A stretch of DNA of 19,017 bases from Bacteroidales bacterium (GCA_012798745.1 JAAZMQ010000223.1:1-19017); one strand, 5' to 3'. Numbered from the stretch's first letter, positions 8,929-16,808 are shown. The notes: generated from the letters alone by a model not told the origin. Made by a program: numbers and translations.

Positions 8929-11337
8929 TCATTTTCTTTCTTCTAAACCGGATATTTCGATAATTTTATCGGCAATTGAATATCTCCATTCATCTAACTT
9001 TTGTAAATCATTTGTCTCGTTCCAAAAATCATTAACCGTATCTTCTCCTCCTTTTTTCCTCGAATGTGACGCCTCGTCAAAAATTCTTTTTAAAAACATT
9101 TGGACTTCCTCTTCTTTGTCCTTCATTGCAGCTATCCGTTTAAGTGTTTCGATATACCTTCTGTCATCCCACGCCTCCCTGAGACCTTCATAAGAAAGAG
9201 TAGGTATCGTACCAAACGGCGTATCCCAACATATCATCCAATTATCCCCTTCAGTCGTATCGAAACGATTTCCCCAATTATATGCCCACAACAATGAACC
9301 TCGTGAATCAAATGCTCCAAAATAAAAGCCAAACGAATACCTCATCCTTGCAGGTTCGCTCCCCGCACCCACACCTGTATATTGCCAGAAATATTTATCT
9401 TTTCCATCTGCCCGAACTTTATCACCCAACAATAAATCTTCATGAATCGCATTCGTACAAAATACGTCAATATATGGTAAATATTCAATGCCACTCGCAT
9501 GATGAATAGAGCCATAAATTCGTGTATGAGGAGCCGATTTTCTTATCAGTTGGCAGGCATCGATAAAATGAGGCCTGATCCAAGGACCTGTCCCTATTAC
9601 CAAATCATCCTTTTCGTAACCCTCTTTTCGATAAGGTTTTTGAACAGCTTTCGCAGGTTCGTCAAATGGCGTCAAAATAAGTTCGGGCCACCCATTCTCA
9701 TGCGCATGTTTAGTAACTTCCTCAATCCATTGACTATAAACATCCCTAATTTCTTTAATTATATGCCCTCTGTTTGATTCCTCTGCTGCGAGTTTTAAAA
9801 ATTTCTCTTCTCTTTCCTCCCTCGTACCTTCATCCTGCATCACTACAAAAAGCTCCCTTTCCAGATTCATTGTTCGCGGGAATCCATAAGGATTGCCTCC
9901 TAAAAAATAAACAATATTTTGCCATCCTAGTCTTTTTGCTTCTTTCATCCATTCATCCAAAAGAGTAAAATCCAACACCAGTTTCCCATCAATTTTTCCC
10001 ATAGCCGGTCTTACACTAGCAAACCACAAATTTGTCGCATTGACATTATTCTTCACCGCATAAGAAATATTGTGGAAAGGAACCAATCCGGTAACGCAAC
10101 CACCCATTGATAGAGCCGCCGCCTCCATAGTGAGCAATCTAATGGGCATCACCTCAATTTCAAGAGGAACCTTAACGACCCTTTTCCCTTTAATCAAAAT
10201 ATCGATTCCTCCCTTATACAAGCCTGAATTAACCAATGAGTCTGTTTCGAAAGTGAGCCAGAAAGCCTGGGAATTCCCGTTTTTTATATCTGCCTCATAA
10301 AGAGGCCATATTCGCTGGGCATCAATCGTCAGTGATCCATCCTCCTTCTTAACAAAGGCATATTCAACAGTGTGCAGCTTTATTTCACCTTCGAATAATT
10401 CACCCTTCTCATTTTTCATATCGGACAAGCTGATCGAAACACGTTGAATATCCCTCCCGTTAGCAAAAACTCCCAATTGTTTGCATTCAATTTCATTCGT
10501 AGCCATTCGAACATTTATCGTACTCCCTATTTCTTCTTTTTCAGGAATATCATAAGGTAGAATGGGAGATAAATAATTTCGCAAATAAGGAATGCAATTT
10601 TTCGATTTCCAACTGTTAGGAAGTTCCGCGTCTAAAATATTGTCCTCCCTATTAGCGTAATATTTTTGCTGATTTTTTTTGATCCACGTCCGCATTTCGG
10701 CATTATACTGTTCCTCATCATTTTTCGTCGCTTTTCGAATGCGAATCGCAGAGATAGGCAAATTCTTATCGTTATTATTCATCAATTTAATACTAAACTC
10801 CTGTTTCCCAAAACCTGCCGGATTTCCTTCTCCTGCATAAAGATAATCCCATGAAACCGGAATCATCGCTGTTTTCCATTCCAAATCATTTTCTCCTACT
10901 ATACGATGGAGTTCGCTCAAACCATTAACGATTTCTTTTCCTCCCCTAAATTCATAAGCCGCCTTTTCTCCCTTCGAAATAAACTGAACGGCATTTTCAC
11001 AATTACCAAATGAGGATACTACAAATGGCCCGGTAAACACATCCTGGTAATCTATTTCCATTACAAATATTTCACCCTCTTTTGGCCTGGCATTATTACC
11101 CCACCAAGCAGGTACCGTAAAATTTGCTTCTTTATTATGCATGATACGCACCTTTTTATCATCAATTTCTTTTATTTCAGACCATCCTTTTCCACTAAAA
11201 TCTCCAGGATTTTCTACTGAAATTTTCAAAAGAAATCGACTCTCTTCAGAGGAGTTGTCCGATTTGCACGAAACCACCACTAGCGATCCTATCAAAATTA
11301 AAATAGTTGTAAATACCTTGTTTGCTTTCATTGCCAT
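8929..11337 (-). CDS. DUF4091-type glycosidase-like lipoprotein
   Basis: The 802-residue product has a lipoprotein signal (LIGSLVVVSC, Cys 24), so it is probably anchored in the outer membrane. Residues about 30-205 form a beta-rich domain (with VSSFGNCENAVQFISKG), and about 230-400 a second one (IECKQLGVFANGRDIQRVSI). A TIM-barrel-like region follows (LGWQNIVYFLGGNPYGFPR; ELILTPFDEPAK with D559 and E560 as possible catalytic acids). The end of the barrel has GSLLWAYNWGN and then TPTLSYEGLREAWDDRRYIETL-like residues (about 711-732), the signature of DUF4091, a family placed with glycoside hydrolase-like barrels whose activity I do not know. The start could be Met 1 or Met 3. It sits between the sigma and anti-sigma genes, 157 nt from the former and 197 nt from the latter, with its own copy of the repeated upstream block. 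Confidence 0.88.
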   Translation of the reverse strand: MAMKANKVFTTILILIGSLVVVSCKSDNSSEESRFLLKISVENPGDFSGKGWSEIKEIDDKKVRIMHNKEANFTVPAWWGNNARPKEGEIFVMEIDYQDVFTGPFVVSSFGNCENAVQFISKGEKAAYEFRGGKEIVNGLSELHRIVGENDLEWKTAMIPVSWDYLYAGEGNPAGFGKQEFSIKLMNNNDKNLPISAIRIRKATKNDEEQYNAEMRTWIKKNQQKYYANREDNILDAELPNSWKSKNCIPYLRNYLSPILPYDIPEKEEIGSTINVRMATNEIECKQLGVFANGRDIQRVSISLSDMKNEKGELFEGEIKLHTVEYAFVKKEDGSLTIDAQRIWPLYEADIKNGNSQAFWLTFETDSLVNSGLYKGGIDILIKGKRVVKVPLEIEVMPIRLLTMEAAALSMGGCVTGLVPFHNISYAVKNNVNATNLWFASVRPAMGKIDGKLVLDFTLLDEWMKEAKRLGWQNIVYFLGGNPYGFPRTMNLERELFVVMQDEGTREEREEKFLKLAAEESNRGHIIKEIRDVYSQWIEEVTKHAHENGWPELILTPFDEPAKAVQKPYRKEGYEKDDLVIGTGPWIRPHFIDACQLIRKSAPHTRIYGSIHHASGIEYLPYIDVFCTNAIHEDLLLGDKVRADGKDKYFWQYTGVGAGSEPARMRYSFGFYFGAFDSRGSLLWAYNWGNRFDTTEGDNWMICWDTPFGTIPTLSYEGLREAWDDRRYIETLKRIAAMKDKEEEVQMFLKRIFDEASHSRKKGGEDTVNDFWNETNDLQKLDEWRYSIADKIIEISGLEERK

Positions 11338-11382
11338 ACATTATGATTCATTAAAAATTTCACTTGTGCTGTTTACTTTCCT

Positions 11383-11488
11383 TTTTGATTAAATTTATCG
11401 AGCATTTAAAAATTAAAACATATATAATAGACGAATCAAATCACCACAAAAAATCCTACGGGAAATATCTTTATTTATATATCTTTAA
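11383..11488 (-). promoter_or_regulatory. Repeated upstream block, copy B (before the DUF4091 gene)
   Basis: This is the second copy of the block at 8764-8865. The shared elements are TTTTGATTAAATTTAT (11383-11398), GACGAA (11430-11435) and CTTTATTTATATAT plus TTTAA (11469-11488). It begins, in transcription order, only 6 nt after the stop codon of the sigma gene. TTCGTC on the minus strand is 92 nt before the DUF4091 ATG. A weaker shared element, TCCTA followed by AAATA in plus-strand terms (CCCTA in copy A), lies between the last two blocks. No TAnnTTTG box is seen on this strand. A role as a target of the neighbouring ECF sigma factor is inferred, not shown. Confidence 0.5.
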
Positions 11489-11494
11489 CGCTAA

Positions 11495-12076
11495 TCACAC
11501 GAAAAAACGGTAACAAAGAAGAAGGAGGGGAAAATATTCCTTTAATTCTATCCGTAATACAACCAATGCTTTACTGATATAAGATTCAACGGTTTTAGGC
11601 GAAATTTCCATCTTTTCTGCAATATCGTTATATGTCATATCTTTAAAACGATTCATTTCAAAAGCTTGCCTGATATTTTCGGGCAATTTATCCAGCGCAC
11701 GACTAATCAGCTCTTTTAACTCTTTCAGTGTATAAATTTCTTCGGGTGAATCCGGAAAAACAAATAAATGTTTCTTTTTTTCGGTATAATTTTGCTGTAA
11801 AGATTGTTTGCGAAGATAATCTAGGCAAGTGTTTTTCACGATGGTTATCAAAAAATTGCGAAAAGAAGAGGTAATTTCTATTTTTTTCCTGTCTCTCCAT
11901 ATTTTCATGAAAGCATCTTGCACAAGGTCCTCACCTGTTTCTTTACAACCGGTAATGCTTTCAGCATACACACAAAGTGAAGGATAAAATTCAAAAAACA
12001 ATTCCTTAAAAGCTTGTTGATCATCTTTAAAAGCAACTCTGCGAAAGAGATTTTCTATGTAAGCATCGTCTTTCAT
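11495..12076 (-). CDS. ECF-type RNA polymerase sigma-70 factor, Bacteroides expansion family
   Basis: ECF sigma factors direct RNA polymerase to a small set of promoters. The 193-residue product has a sigma region 2 at about 20-92 (GEDLVQDAFMKIWRDR at 48-63, then FRNFLITIVKNTCLDYLRK), a short linker, and a region 4 at about 117-180 with the helix-turn-helix MTYNDIAEKMEISPKTVESY. There is no region 1.1 or 3, which is the ECF form, and length is usual. Such factors in Bacteroidota PULs are controlled by a FecR protein, which here is encoded two genes downstream rather than next door. The C-terminal tail (YFPLLLLCYRFFV) is hydrophobic. A hairpin terminator lies upstream, so the gene starts its own transcript; a near-consensus box TAATTTAG (minus strand, 12115-12108) could serve, weakly. 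Confidence 0.96.
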   Translation of the reverse strand: MKDDAYIENLFRRVAFKDDQQAFKELFFEFYPSLCVYAESITGCKETGEDLVQDAFMKIWRDRKKIEITSSFRNFLITIVKNTCLDYLRKQSLQQNYTEKKKHLFVFPDSPEEIYTLKELKELISRALDKLPENIRQAFEMNRFKDMTYNDIAEKMEISPKTVESYISKALVVLRIELKEYFPLLLLCYRFFV

Positions 12077-12215
12077 GTATTCATGAATAGAAATTACCTA
12101 AAAGGAACTAAATTATGCTTTAAAATTAAATGAAAAAAATAAAACAACGCCGAAAAACATTAACTTTAACATAAATCCATGTTATCAATAATTGTCTTTA
12201 TTGCTCATTTCTTCC

Positions 12216-12243
12216 AAAAAAGGATTTTTCGCTTTAAAAATCC
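12216..12243 (-). terminator. Rho-independent terminator after the TIM-barrel-like gene
   Basis: A perfect 8-bp stem, GGATTTTT at 12222-12229 with AAAAATCC at 12236-12243 and a 6-nt loop, is followed on the minus strand by TTTTTT (12221-12216). It lies 91 nt after the stop at 12335 and ahead of the sigma gene. This makes the TIM-barrel-like gene a transcription unit separate from the sigma factor and PUL genes. The stem is AT-rich, so strength may be moderate. Confidence 0.7.
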
Positions 12244-12334
12244 AAGTTTTCATAAACAATCGTGTGAAAATTGACAAAGGAATAGTCATGTCCCGGTAAA
12301 AAATAAACTTTTGACAAATCCTTATCGATATCTA

Positions 12335-13972
12335 TTAATATTTGATAACGACAAGCGTCCTGGGCATAATCGACAATTTTACAACATTACTTTCCGAAGA
12401 AAGCGTCACCTCATTTTCCCGGGGTAAAATTAATAACTTTTGAGCCTTAGTAATATGCGAAAATATAAGCTCAACGTCTACTAATTCATCATTGAAATTT
12501 TCCATAACCAAACAATCTTTTTCGAATAGATATAATCCAACTTTAAGAGGAGCATTCAAGTAAATTCCAAATGGTTCAAGCAAATGATTTCGCAAAGAAT
12601 CCAGTTCCTTTCTCCCCAATTTCAAAAGATTTTTTGGTTCCCCTTTAATTTCAAGTACCCTCAGATTTTTATTTGTAAGAAGCGATTGGTCTTTAAGTCT
12701 TTTCGCCAAACCGTCAGTAACAACGATAGGTTTGGATTCCTCTAAAAGTTCTCGAAGCACAGTTGAAAAATCAAATTGCTTAAGCATTTGTACCGGGAAA
12801 AAAGCAGCCTGCAGTTGTTTATTTATTTCGTGAACCGGTTTAAGAGGAATACCTAACATACCCATAAAACTATAAATATATGATTCTTCATAAGGTTCGC
12901 TGTTGGCAAGTTTAGGGGAATCGACGCCCTTTGGCTCTTTATTATGTATGATTTTAGCTAATTTAAACAATCCGGGAAGTTCTTCGCGAAATGCTTTTAT
13001 ATTAGCCACAGGGGTTCCCATCCAACCATTGTAAATATTTGTCTCTCTAATAAGATCTCCATAGGAAAAAAGCATTAATTCCTTAGCCCCTCCAAGGACA
13101 GTTTGACGAGCTTGTTCAAGGTAAGTATTTGCTGTAGTCCCAAGGGCATCGAACCATCCACCACCTGTCTTTTTTCCTCCAATACCTCCAAGCCATCGCA
13201 TATTAAAATAAGCTCCATATTGTACCTCACCACTCGACCTTATGGAATAATCGTAATCACGCGTTTCTGTACCCACGTAAATATTATCAAAATCTTGAGT
13301 CTGTCGAAATACATCATATCCTCTTTGTTGAAAATCGTCATACCAATTTGGATACTTTATCGTGATCTTTACATTTGGATTAATTTTTTTTGCTGGCTTC
13401 AAAATCCGCTCGCGACTCATTTCAACCATTTTATCGCAACGAAATTTCGTCCATGAATAATCGCAGCGAGAAGCTATACATTGTTCACACTCACACTCGG
13501 TAAAAAGAAAATCGTCTATCATGATGTGGTCGAAAATAGAAGCAGTATATTCAAAGATTTTTTGAAGCCCCTTTTGAGTTTTTTCATCGGAATAACATGA
13601 TCCGGAGCCCCATCCTCTCCCAACTTCACTTTTCCCATGACGTGTAGTCGTAACACAACCCCACACCTCGAATCCTTCCGATAAAAAACGCTTTTTAGCG
13701 TTTTCTAATACCTGACGATCAACCTGATATCCGTCACGAAAAGACTCAAGGTACACTTTAGTAATGCCTGTTTGTTTACACCATTTTACGGCATTTTCCA
13801 ATTCTGCCAGATTCGACAAATAATTGCGTATGTCATGTGCCGTAAAGAGGGTAGTAACTACCAGAATCTCTTTATTTCCCTTAGCTATATGCCATAATGA
13901 TTGGGAAAATACGCATCTAATGCTGCAGCAAAAGAGGATTATTCCTATACTTATAATCTTTTTCTTTTTCAT
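12335..13972 (-). CDS. Secreted TIM-barrel glycosidase-like protein of unknown family
   Basis: From the ATG at 13972 the product has 545 residues. It starts with a signal peptide (MKKKKIISIGIILFCC..., likely cut after CVFS), without a lipobox. A longer frame opens at 14077, but its first 35 residues are not signal-like. Residues about 30-315 look like a glycosidase-type barrel: ITKVYLESFRDGY (about 70-82), FEVWGCVTTTRHG, then IMIDDFLFTECECEQC (about 151-165) with Asp 153/154, Glu 159 and Cys 160, 162 and 165, and KITIKYPNWYDDFQ. Residues about 365-460 resemble a flavodoxin-like domain (SFMGMLGIPLKPV, SKPIVVTDGLAKRL), and the end is beta-rich. Barrel plus such a domain plus beta-sandwich recalls GH42-like enzymes, but I do not recognise the family. 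A terminator follows. No clear promoter box was found upstream. Confidence 0.75.
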   Translation of the reverse strand: MKKKKIISIGIILFCCSIRCVFSQSLWHIAKGNKEILVVTTLFTAHDIRNYLSNLAELENAVKWCKQTGITKVYLESFRDGYQVDRQVLENAKKRFLSEGFEVWGCVTTTRHGKSEVGRGWGSGSCYSDEKTQKGLQKIFEYTASIFDHIMIDDFLFTECECEQCIASRCDYSWTKFRCDKMVEMSRERILKPAKKINPNVKITIKYPNWYDDFQQRGYDVFRQTQDFDNIYVGTETRDYDYSIRSSGEVQYGAYFNMRWLGGIGGKKTGGGWFDALGTTANTYLEQARQTVLGGAKELMLFSYGDLIRETNIYNGWMGTPVANIKAFREELPGLFKLAKIIHNKEPKGVDSPKLANSEPYEESYIYSFMGMLGIPLKPVHEINKQLQAAFFPVQMLKQFDFSTVLRELLEESKPIVVTDGLAKRLKDQSLLTNKNLRVLEIKGEPKNLLKLGRKELDSLRNHLLEPFGIYLNAPLKVGLYLFEKDCLVMENFNDELVDVELIFSHITKAQKLLILPRENEVTLSSESNVVKLSIMPRTLVVIKY

Positions 13973-14188
13973 AAATAATGTTTTAATGTTTTTATAACCT
14001 GTTGTGCATTTAAAAATACGTATATCTATATGGTAATCGATTTGATAAACATTATGCCAACAAAGTATCCGGCCCAACCGGTCGTAGAGGTCATGACGTA
14101 TTTGAAAGCATTGAACAATTTATCGTTCTCGAAAGTAAAATTAAACTGTATGGACAACATCTACAATTGAAAAAAATCGAGCATTTCT
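13973..14188. other. Gene-free gap with a start-less open frame on the plus strand
   Basis: Between the TIM-barrel-like gene and the tRNA promoter no gene can be assigned. On the plus strand a frame of 59 codons without ATG runs from 14014 (after a TAA) to a TGA at 14191-14193. It encodes a peptide with KYVYLYGNRFDKHYANKVSG at its start and GHDVFESIEQFIVLES in the middle. Its composition is protein-like, so it may be the decayed 3' end of a lost gene; chance is also possible at this length. The 35-codon upstream extension of the minus-strand gene overlaps the same bases. Confidence 0.3.
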
Positions 14189-14219
14189 TTTGAAAAATCA
14201 ATAAACATGCTTACATTTG
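14189..14219 (+). promoter_or_regulatory. Consensus Bacteroidota promoter for the tRNA-Gly gene
   Basis: TTTG at 14189-14192 and TACATTTG at 14212-14219 are separated by exactly 19 bp. This matches the known primary-sigma promoter of Bacteroidota (-33 TTTG, -7 TAnnTTTG). Transcription would begin near 14226, giving a leader of about 110 nt before the tRNA. No other gene lies between. Confidence 0.8.
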
Positions 14220-14338
14220 CACTCTCAAATTGAAGGGTGATGTGCGAAAAATTACTCGATACCAAGTTCATCAAGTAAAAAACGAGACAACACCTTGTGT
14301 AAGTAAGAAATCGAGGGAGGTTTCAAAATAAAACTTTT

Positions 14339-14411
14339 GCGGAAATAGCTCAGTTGGTAGAGCATAACCTTGCCAAGGTTAGGGTCGCGGGTTCGAGTCC
14401 CGTTTTCCGCT
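14339..14411 (+). tRNA. tRNA-Gly (anticodon GCC)
   Basis: The 73-nt gene folds as a cloverleaf. The acceptor stem is GCGGAAA (14339-14345) with TTTCCGC (14404-14410) and discriminator T at 14411. The D-arm is AGCTCAGTTGGTAGAGC, and the anticodon stem is TAACC with GGTTA around the loop TTGCCAA. The anticodon GCC is at 14372-14374, and the T-arm carries GGTTCGAGTCC. The CCA end is not encoded. A clear promoter lies about 120 nt upstream and a strong terminator 17 nt downstream, so it is a single-gene transcript. The T discriminator agrees with glycine. Confidence 0.98.
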
Positions 14412-14427
14412 CATTGCAAAAATTGAG

Positions 14428-14462
14428 ACAGAGAGTGAAATCCGTTTCCTCTCTGTTTTTTT
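14428..14462 (+). terminator. Rho-independent terminator of the tRNA-Gly transcript
   Basis: ACAGAGAG at 14428-14435 pairs perfectly with CTCTCTGT at 14449-14456. An inner GAAA/TTTC stem and a TCCG loop follow after a one-base bulge. A run of seven T (14456-14462) comes directly after the stem. It is placed 17 nt past the tRNA end. Confidence 0.88.
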
Positions 14463-14497
14463 ATTACTCCTATTGCTCGCAATATTGTAGATCGCAG

Positions 14498-14534
14498 AAA
14501 AAAATCCTGTCGTTCAGTAAGGAACTGACAGGAT
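14498..14534 (-). terminator. Rho-independent terminator of gpmA
   Basis: On the minus strand ATCCTGTC (14534-14527) pairs perfectly with GACAGGAT (14511-14504). An inner GTTC/GAAC stem sits across a one-base bulge, and a T-tract (14504-14498) follows. It begins 31 nt after the gpmA stop codon. With the tRNA terminator it forms a clean convergent boundary. Confidence 0.88.
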
Positions 14535-14565
14535 AAAAATAGGATTTTATTTTCAGTATAAAATA

Positions 14566-15312
14566 TTATTTTGCTTTCCCTTGATTAGCAACCGCTTCCA
14601 TCAGCTTTTTGATGACTTCAGGATCGCCAAGAAAATAATCTTTTACCACCTTTAGGTCATCGTCAAATTCAAACACATAGGGTATTCCTGTCGGCAAATT
14701 CAATTGGGGAATATCTTCATCCGAAATATTTTTTAGATGCTTCACAATACCACGTAAACTGTTTCCATGAGCAGCCACAATAATCTCGTTATAATCGCGT
14801 AAACTGGGTAAAATCACCTCGTTCCAATAAGGAAGAATGCGGTTTACCGTATCCTTCAGTGATTCGGTCAAGGGAAGATCTTTTTCGTCAACCCTTTTGT
14901 AACGTCTATCCATAAAAGGTGAACGGGGATCGTCCTTCAATAACGGTGGGGGAGCAACATCGTAACTCCTGCGCCAGATATGCACCTGTTCCTCACCATA
15001 CTTTGCAGCCATCTCGGCTTTGTTCAATCCTTGCAATGCCCCGTAATGTTTTTCGTTCAAGCGCCAAGTCTTATCAACCGGTATCCAATCCAGATCCATA
15101 ACATCAAGGATGATATTCAACGTTTTGATGGCTCTCTTCAGATACGAAGTATACGCTTTTTCAAAAAAATAGCCCTCTTCACGCAACAGCTTGCCTGCAT
15201 CGTGTGCTTCTTGCATCCCTTTCTCAGAAAGGTCCACGTCAGTCCAACCCGTAAAACGGTTTTCTTTATTCCACACACTTTCGCCGTGACGAACTAAAAC
15301 AACTTTCTTCAT
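14566..15312 (-). CDS. gpmA: 2,3-bisphosphoglycerate-dependent phosphoglycerate mutase
   Basis: The enzyme interconverts 3-phosphoglycerate and 2-phosphoglycerate in glycolysis and gluconeogenesis, in the cytoplasm. The 248-residue product has the histidine phosphatase motif LVRHGES with the phospho-accepting His at residue 9, the RFTGWTDVDLSEKG stretch at 19-32, LNEKHYGALQG with catalytic Glu 87, WRRSYDVAPPPL at 113-124, and AHGNSLRG with His 182. These match the E. coli GpmA active-site set in order and spacing, and length agrees with the family. It is a single-gene transcript: a -7 box lies upstream and a terminator downstream, and it is divergent from the DUF2851 gene. No paralogue or oddity is seen. 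Confidence 0.98.
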   Translation of the reverse strand: MKKVVLVRHGESVWNKENRFTGWTDVDLSEKGMQEAHDAGKLLREEGYFFEKAYTSYLKRAIKTLNIILDVMDLDWIPVDKTWRLNEKHYGALQGLNKAEMAAKYGEEQVHIWRRSYDVAPPPLLKDDPRSPFMDRRYKRVDEKDLPLTESLKDTVNRILPYWNEVILPSLRDYNEIIVAAHGNSLRGIVKHLKNISDEDIPQLNLPTGIPYVFEFDDDLKVVKDYFLGDPEVIKKLMEAVANQGKAK

Positions 15313-15357
15313 ATTTTGTAATTTTTATATTGATGATTATTTTTGCAATTCCCCAGA

Positions 15358-15365
15358 CAAAAATA
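15358..15365 (-). promoter_or_regulatory. Putative gpmA promoter, -7 box only
   Basis: On the minus strand TATTTTTG (15365-15358) fits the Bacteroidota -7 consensus TAnnTTTG and lies 45 nt before the gpmA ATG. No TTTG is found at the expected -33 distance, so the call rests on one element. Confidence 0.5.
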
Positions 15366-15417
15366 TGAAAAAAAACCGAAACAGCCTCATACTTATAAAG
15401 TAAAATATCACGGCTTT

Positions 15418-15448
15418 TTTGTAATGCCATAAAATAATTCTAAATTTG
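15418..15448 (+). promoter_or_regulatory. Consensus Bacteroidota promoter for the DUF2851 gene
   Basis: TTTG at 15418-15421 and TAAATTTG at 15441-15448 are exactly 19 bp apart, a full match to the -33/-7 primary-sigma promoter. The ATG at 15470 is 21 nt downstream of the -7 box, so the untranslated leader is short, about 15 nt. Confidence 0.8.
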
Positions 15449-15469
15449 AACTCGTAAACACCGGCATCG

Positions 15470-16744
15470 ATGATAAATAAAGAAGAATTGTTGCATTACA
15501 TCTGGAAATTCAGGTTGTATCCTTACGCAGATTTACACACCACCGAAGGCGAACGGGTGGAAGTAATTGATCCGGGAATCTCGAATAGCGATGCCGGCCC
15601 GGATTTTTTCAATGCAAAGATCAAAATCGGCGACAAATTATGGGCAGGAAACATTGAAATTCATCGTACCTCCGGCGAATGGAAAAAACACCGACATCAT
15701 ATTGATAAAGCATATAATTCCGTTATTCTGCACGTGGTGGAAAACGTTAACGAAGAAATTTATAACGAAAAGGGGCAAAAAATTCCCCAACTACGTATCG
15801 CTGTTTCACAAAAGCTACGGGATAATGCCGAATTTCTTCTTTTCAGCAATGTAAATGTACCCTGCCTTCCGTCGCTGCATGCGATTTCGAATGGACAGAT
15901 GCGATCATGGTTGGACGCCTTGGCTATAGAACGTCTGGAACGAAAAACCAACGACATCTTTCAACATTTAGACCGATTCAATAATTCATGGGACGAAACA
16001 TTTTATGTGTTGTTGTCTCGAAATTTTGGTTTCGGGCTGAATTCCGATGAATTTGAACGATTGGCTCTGAGCCTTCCCTATAATTATATTCTCAAACATG
16101 CCGACAACCTGTTTCAAGTAGAAGCCCTATTCTTTGGACAAGCCGGTATGTTGGAGGACGAAACCATTACCGATGACTATTATATTTTTCTCCGAAAAGA
16201 ATACGACTTTTTAAGAAAGAAATTCACCCTCGAAAGTCTCAACAATGTATTATTCAAATCGTTGCGTACTCGTCCACATGGATTTCCGCAACTGCGTATT
16301 GCTGAATTGGCAGCCGTGGTACAACACTCGGGAAGATTATTTTCAACCGTTCTTGAAACAGACGATTACGAGCAAATTCGTTTGCTCTTTCGTGTGAATA
16401 CGTCGGAATATTGGCAAACGCATTATACATTCGGCAAAAAATCGAGAAAAACTCCCAAATATCTCGGAAATAATTCGTTGGATATTATTCTCATCAATAC
16501 CGTTGCCCCCCTTCTTTTTGCTTACGGGAAGAAAAACGATATGGAAAAATATTGTGATCGAGCTATCCGGATTTTAGAATCGGTAAAACCCGAGCAAAAT
16601 AGGATTATACGGGATTTCAAATCGGCAGGAATAATTCCTCAAAACGCATTTGATACTCAGGCACTCATTCAATTACGAAAAGTATATTGCGACCGGCGAA
16701 AATGCCTGTTTTGCCGAATTGGGCATGCCATCCTATCGCAATAA
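15470..16744 (+). CDS. DUF2851 family protein
   Basis: The 424-residue product is recognised as DUF2851, a Bacteroidota family of unknown function. Its opening is characteristic: HYIWKFRLYP, then IDPGISNSDAGPDFFNAKIK and LWAGNIEIHRTSGEWKKHRH within about residues 8-78. The tail has CDRRKCLFCRIG with Cys 407, 412 and 415, which I also remember as typical for the family. There is no signal peptide or membrane segment, so it is probably cytoplasmic. The Asp, Glu, Lys and His residues of the N-terminal part could suggest a nuclease-like site, but that is speculation. Length is as expected. It has its own consensus promoter, and the start follows it closely. The next gene, 99 bp on, has a separate -7 box, so co-transcription is not required. 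Confidence 0.92.
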   Translation: MINKEELLHYIWKFRLYPYADLHTTEGERVEVIDPGISNSDAGPDFFNAKIKIGDKLWAGNIEIHRTSGEWKKHRHHIDKAYNSVILHVVENVNEEIYNEKGQKIPQLRIAVSQKLRDNAEFLLFSNVNVPCLPSLHAISNGQMRSWLDALAIERLERKTNDIFQHLDRFNNSWDETFYVLLSRNFGFGLNSDEFERLALSLPYNYILKHADNLFQVEALFFGQAGMLEDETITDDYYIFLRKEYDFLRKKFTLESLNNVLFKSLRTRPHGFPQLRIAELAAVVQHSGRLFSTVLETDDYEQIRLLFRVNTSEYWQTHYTFGKKSRKTPKYLGNNSLDIILINTVAPLLFAYGKKNDMEKYCDRAIRILESVKPEQNRIIRDFKSAGIIPQNAFDTQALIQLRKVYCDRRKCLFCRIGHAILSQ

Positions 16745-16800
16745 AAGTGTTTTTTACTATTTTTTCAGATTTCAGGTTCTTAAAACTCTCATAAACATTG

Positions 16801-16808
16801 TATTTTTG
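16801..16808 (+). promoter_or_regulatory. Putative promoter of the Ig-like lipoprotein gene, -7 box
   Basis: TATTTTTG matches TAnnTTTG. The -33 position shows only a weak TTCT-like match. Its position also bears on the next gene's start: a GTG at 16808 would overlap this box, so initiation at the ATG at 16844 is favoured. Confidence 0.5.

Noticed and set aside
13973..14077. Upstream extension of the TIM-barrel-like gene to an ATG at 14077 (35 more residues).
   Set aside because: The added residues are not signal-like and would put a clear signal peptide (MKKKKIISIGI) inside the protein. The ATG at 13972 gives a normal exported protein.
14339..14411. Possible integration site of a mobile element at the tRNA-Gly 3' end.
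   Set aside because: No integrase, no direct repeat of the tRNA end and no foreign cargo are seen; the downstream gene is gpmA.
14354..14536. Plus-strand frame of 60 codons across the tRNA and terminator.
   Set aside because: It lies over a clear tRNA-Gly gene and its terminator; the frame is incidental.
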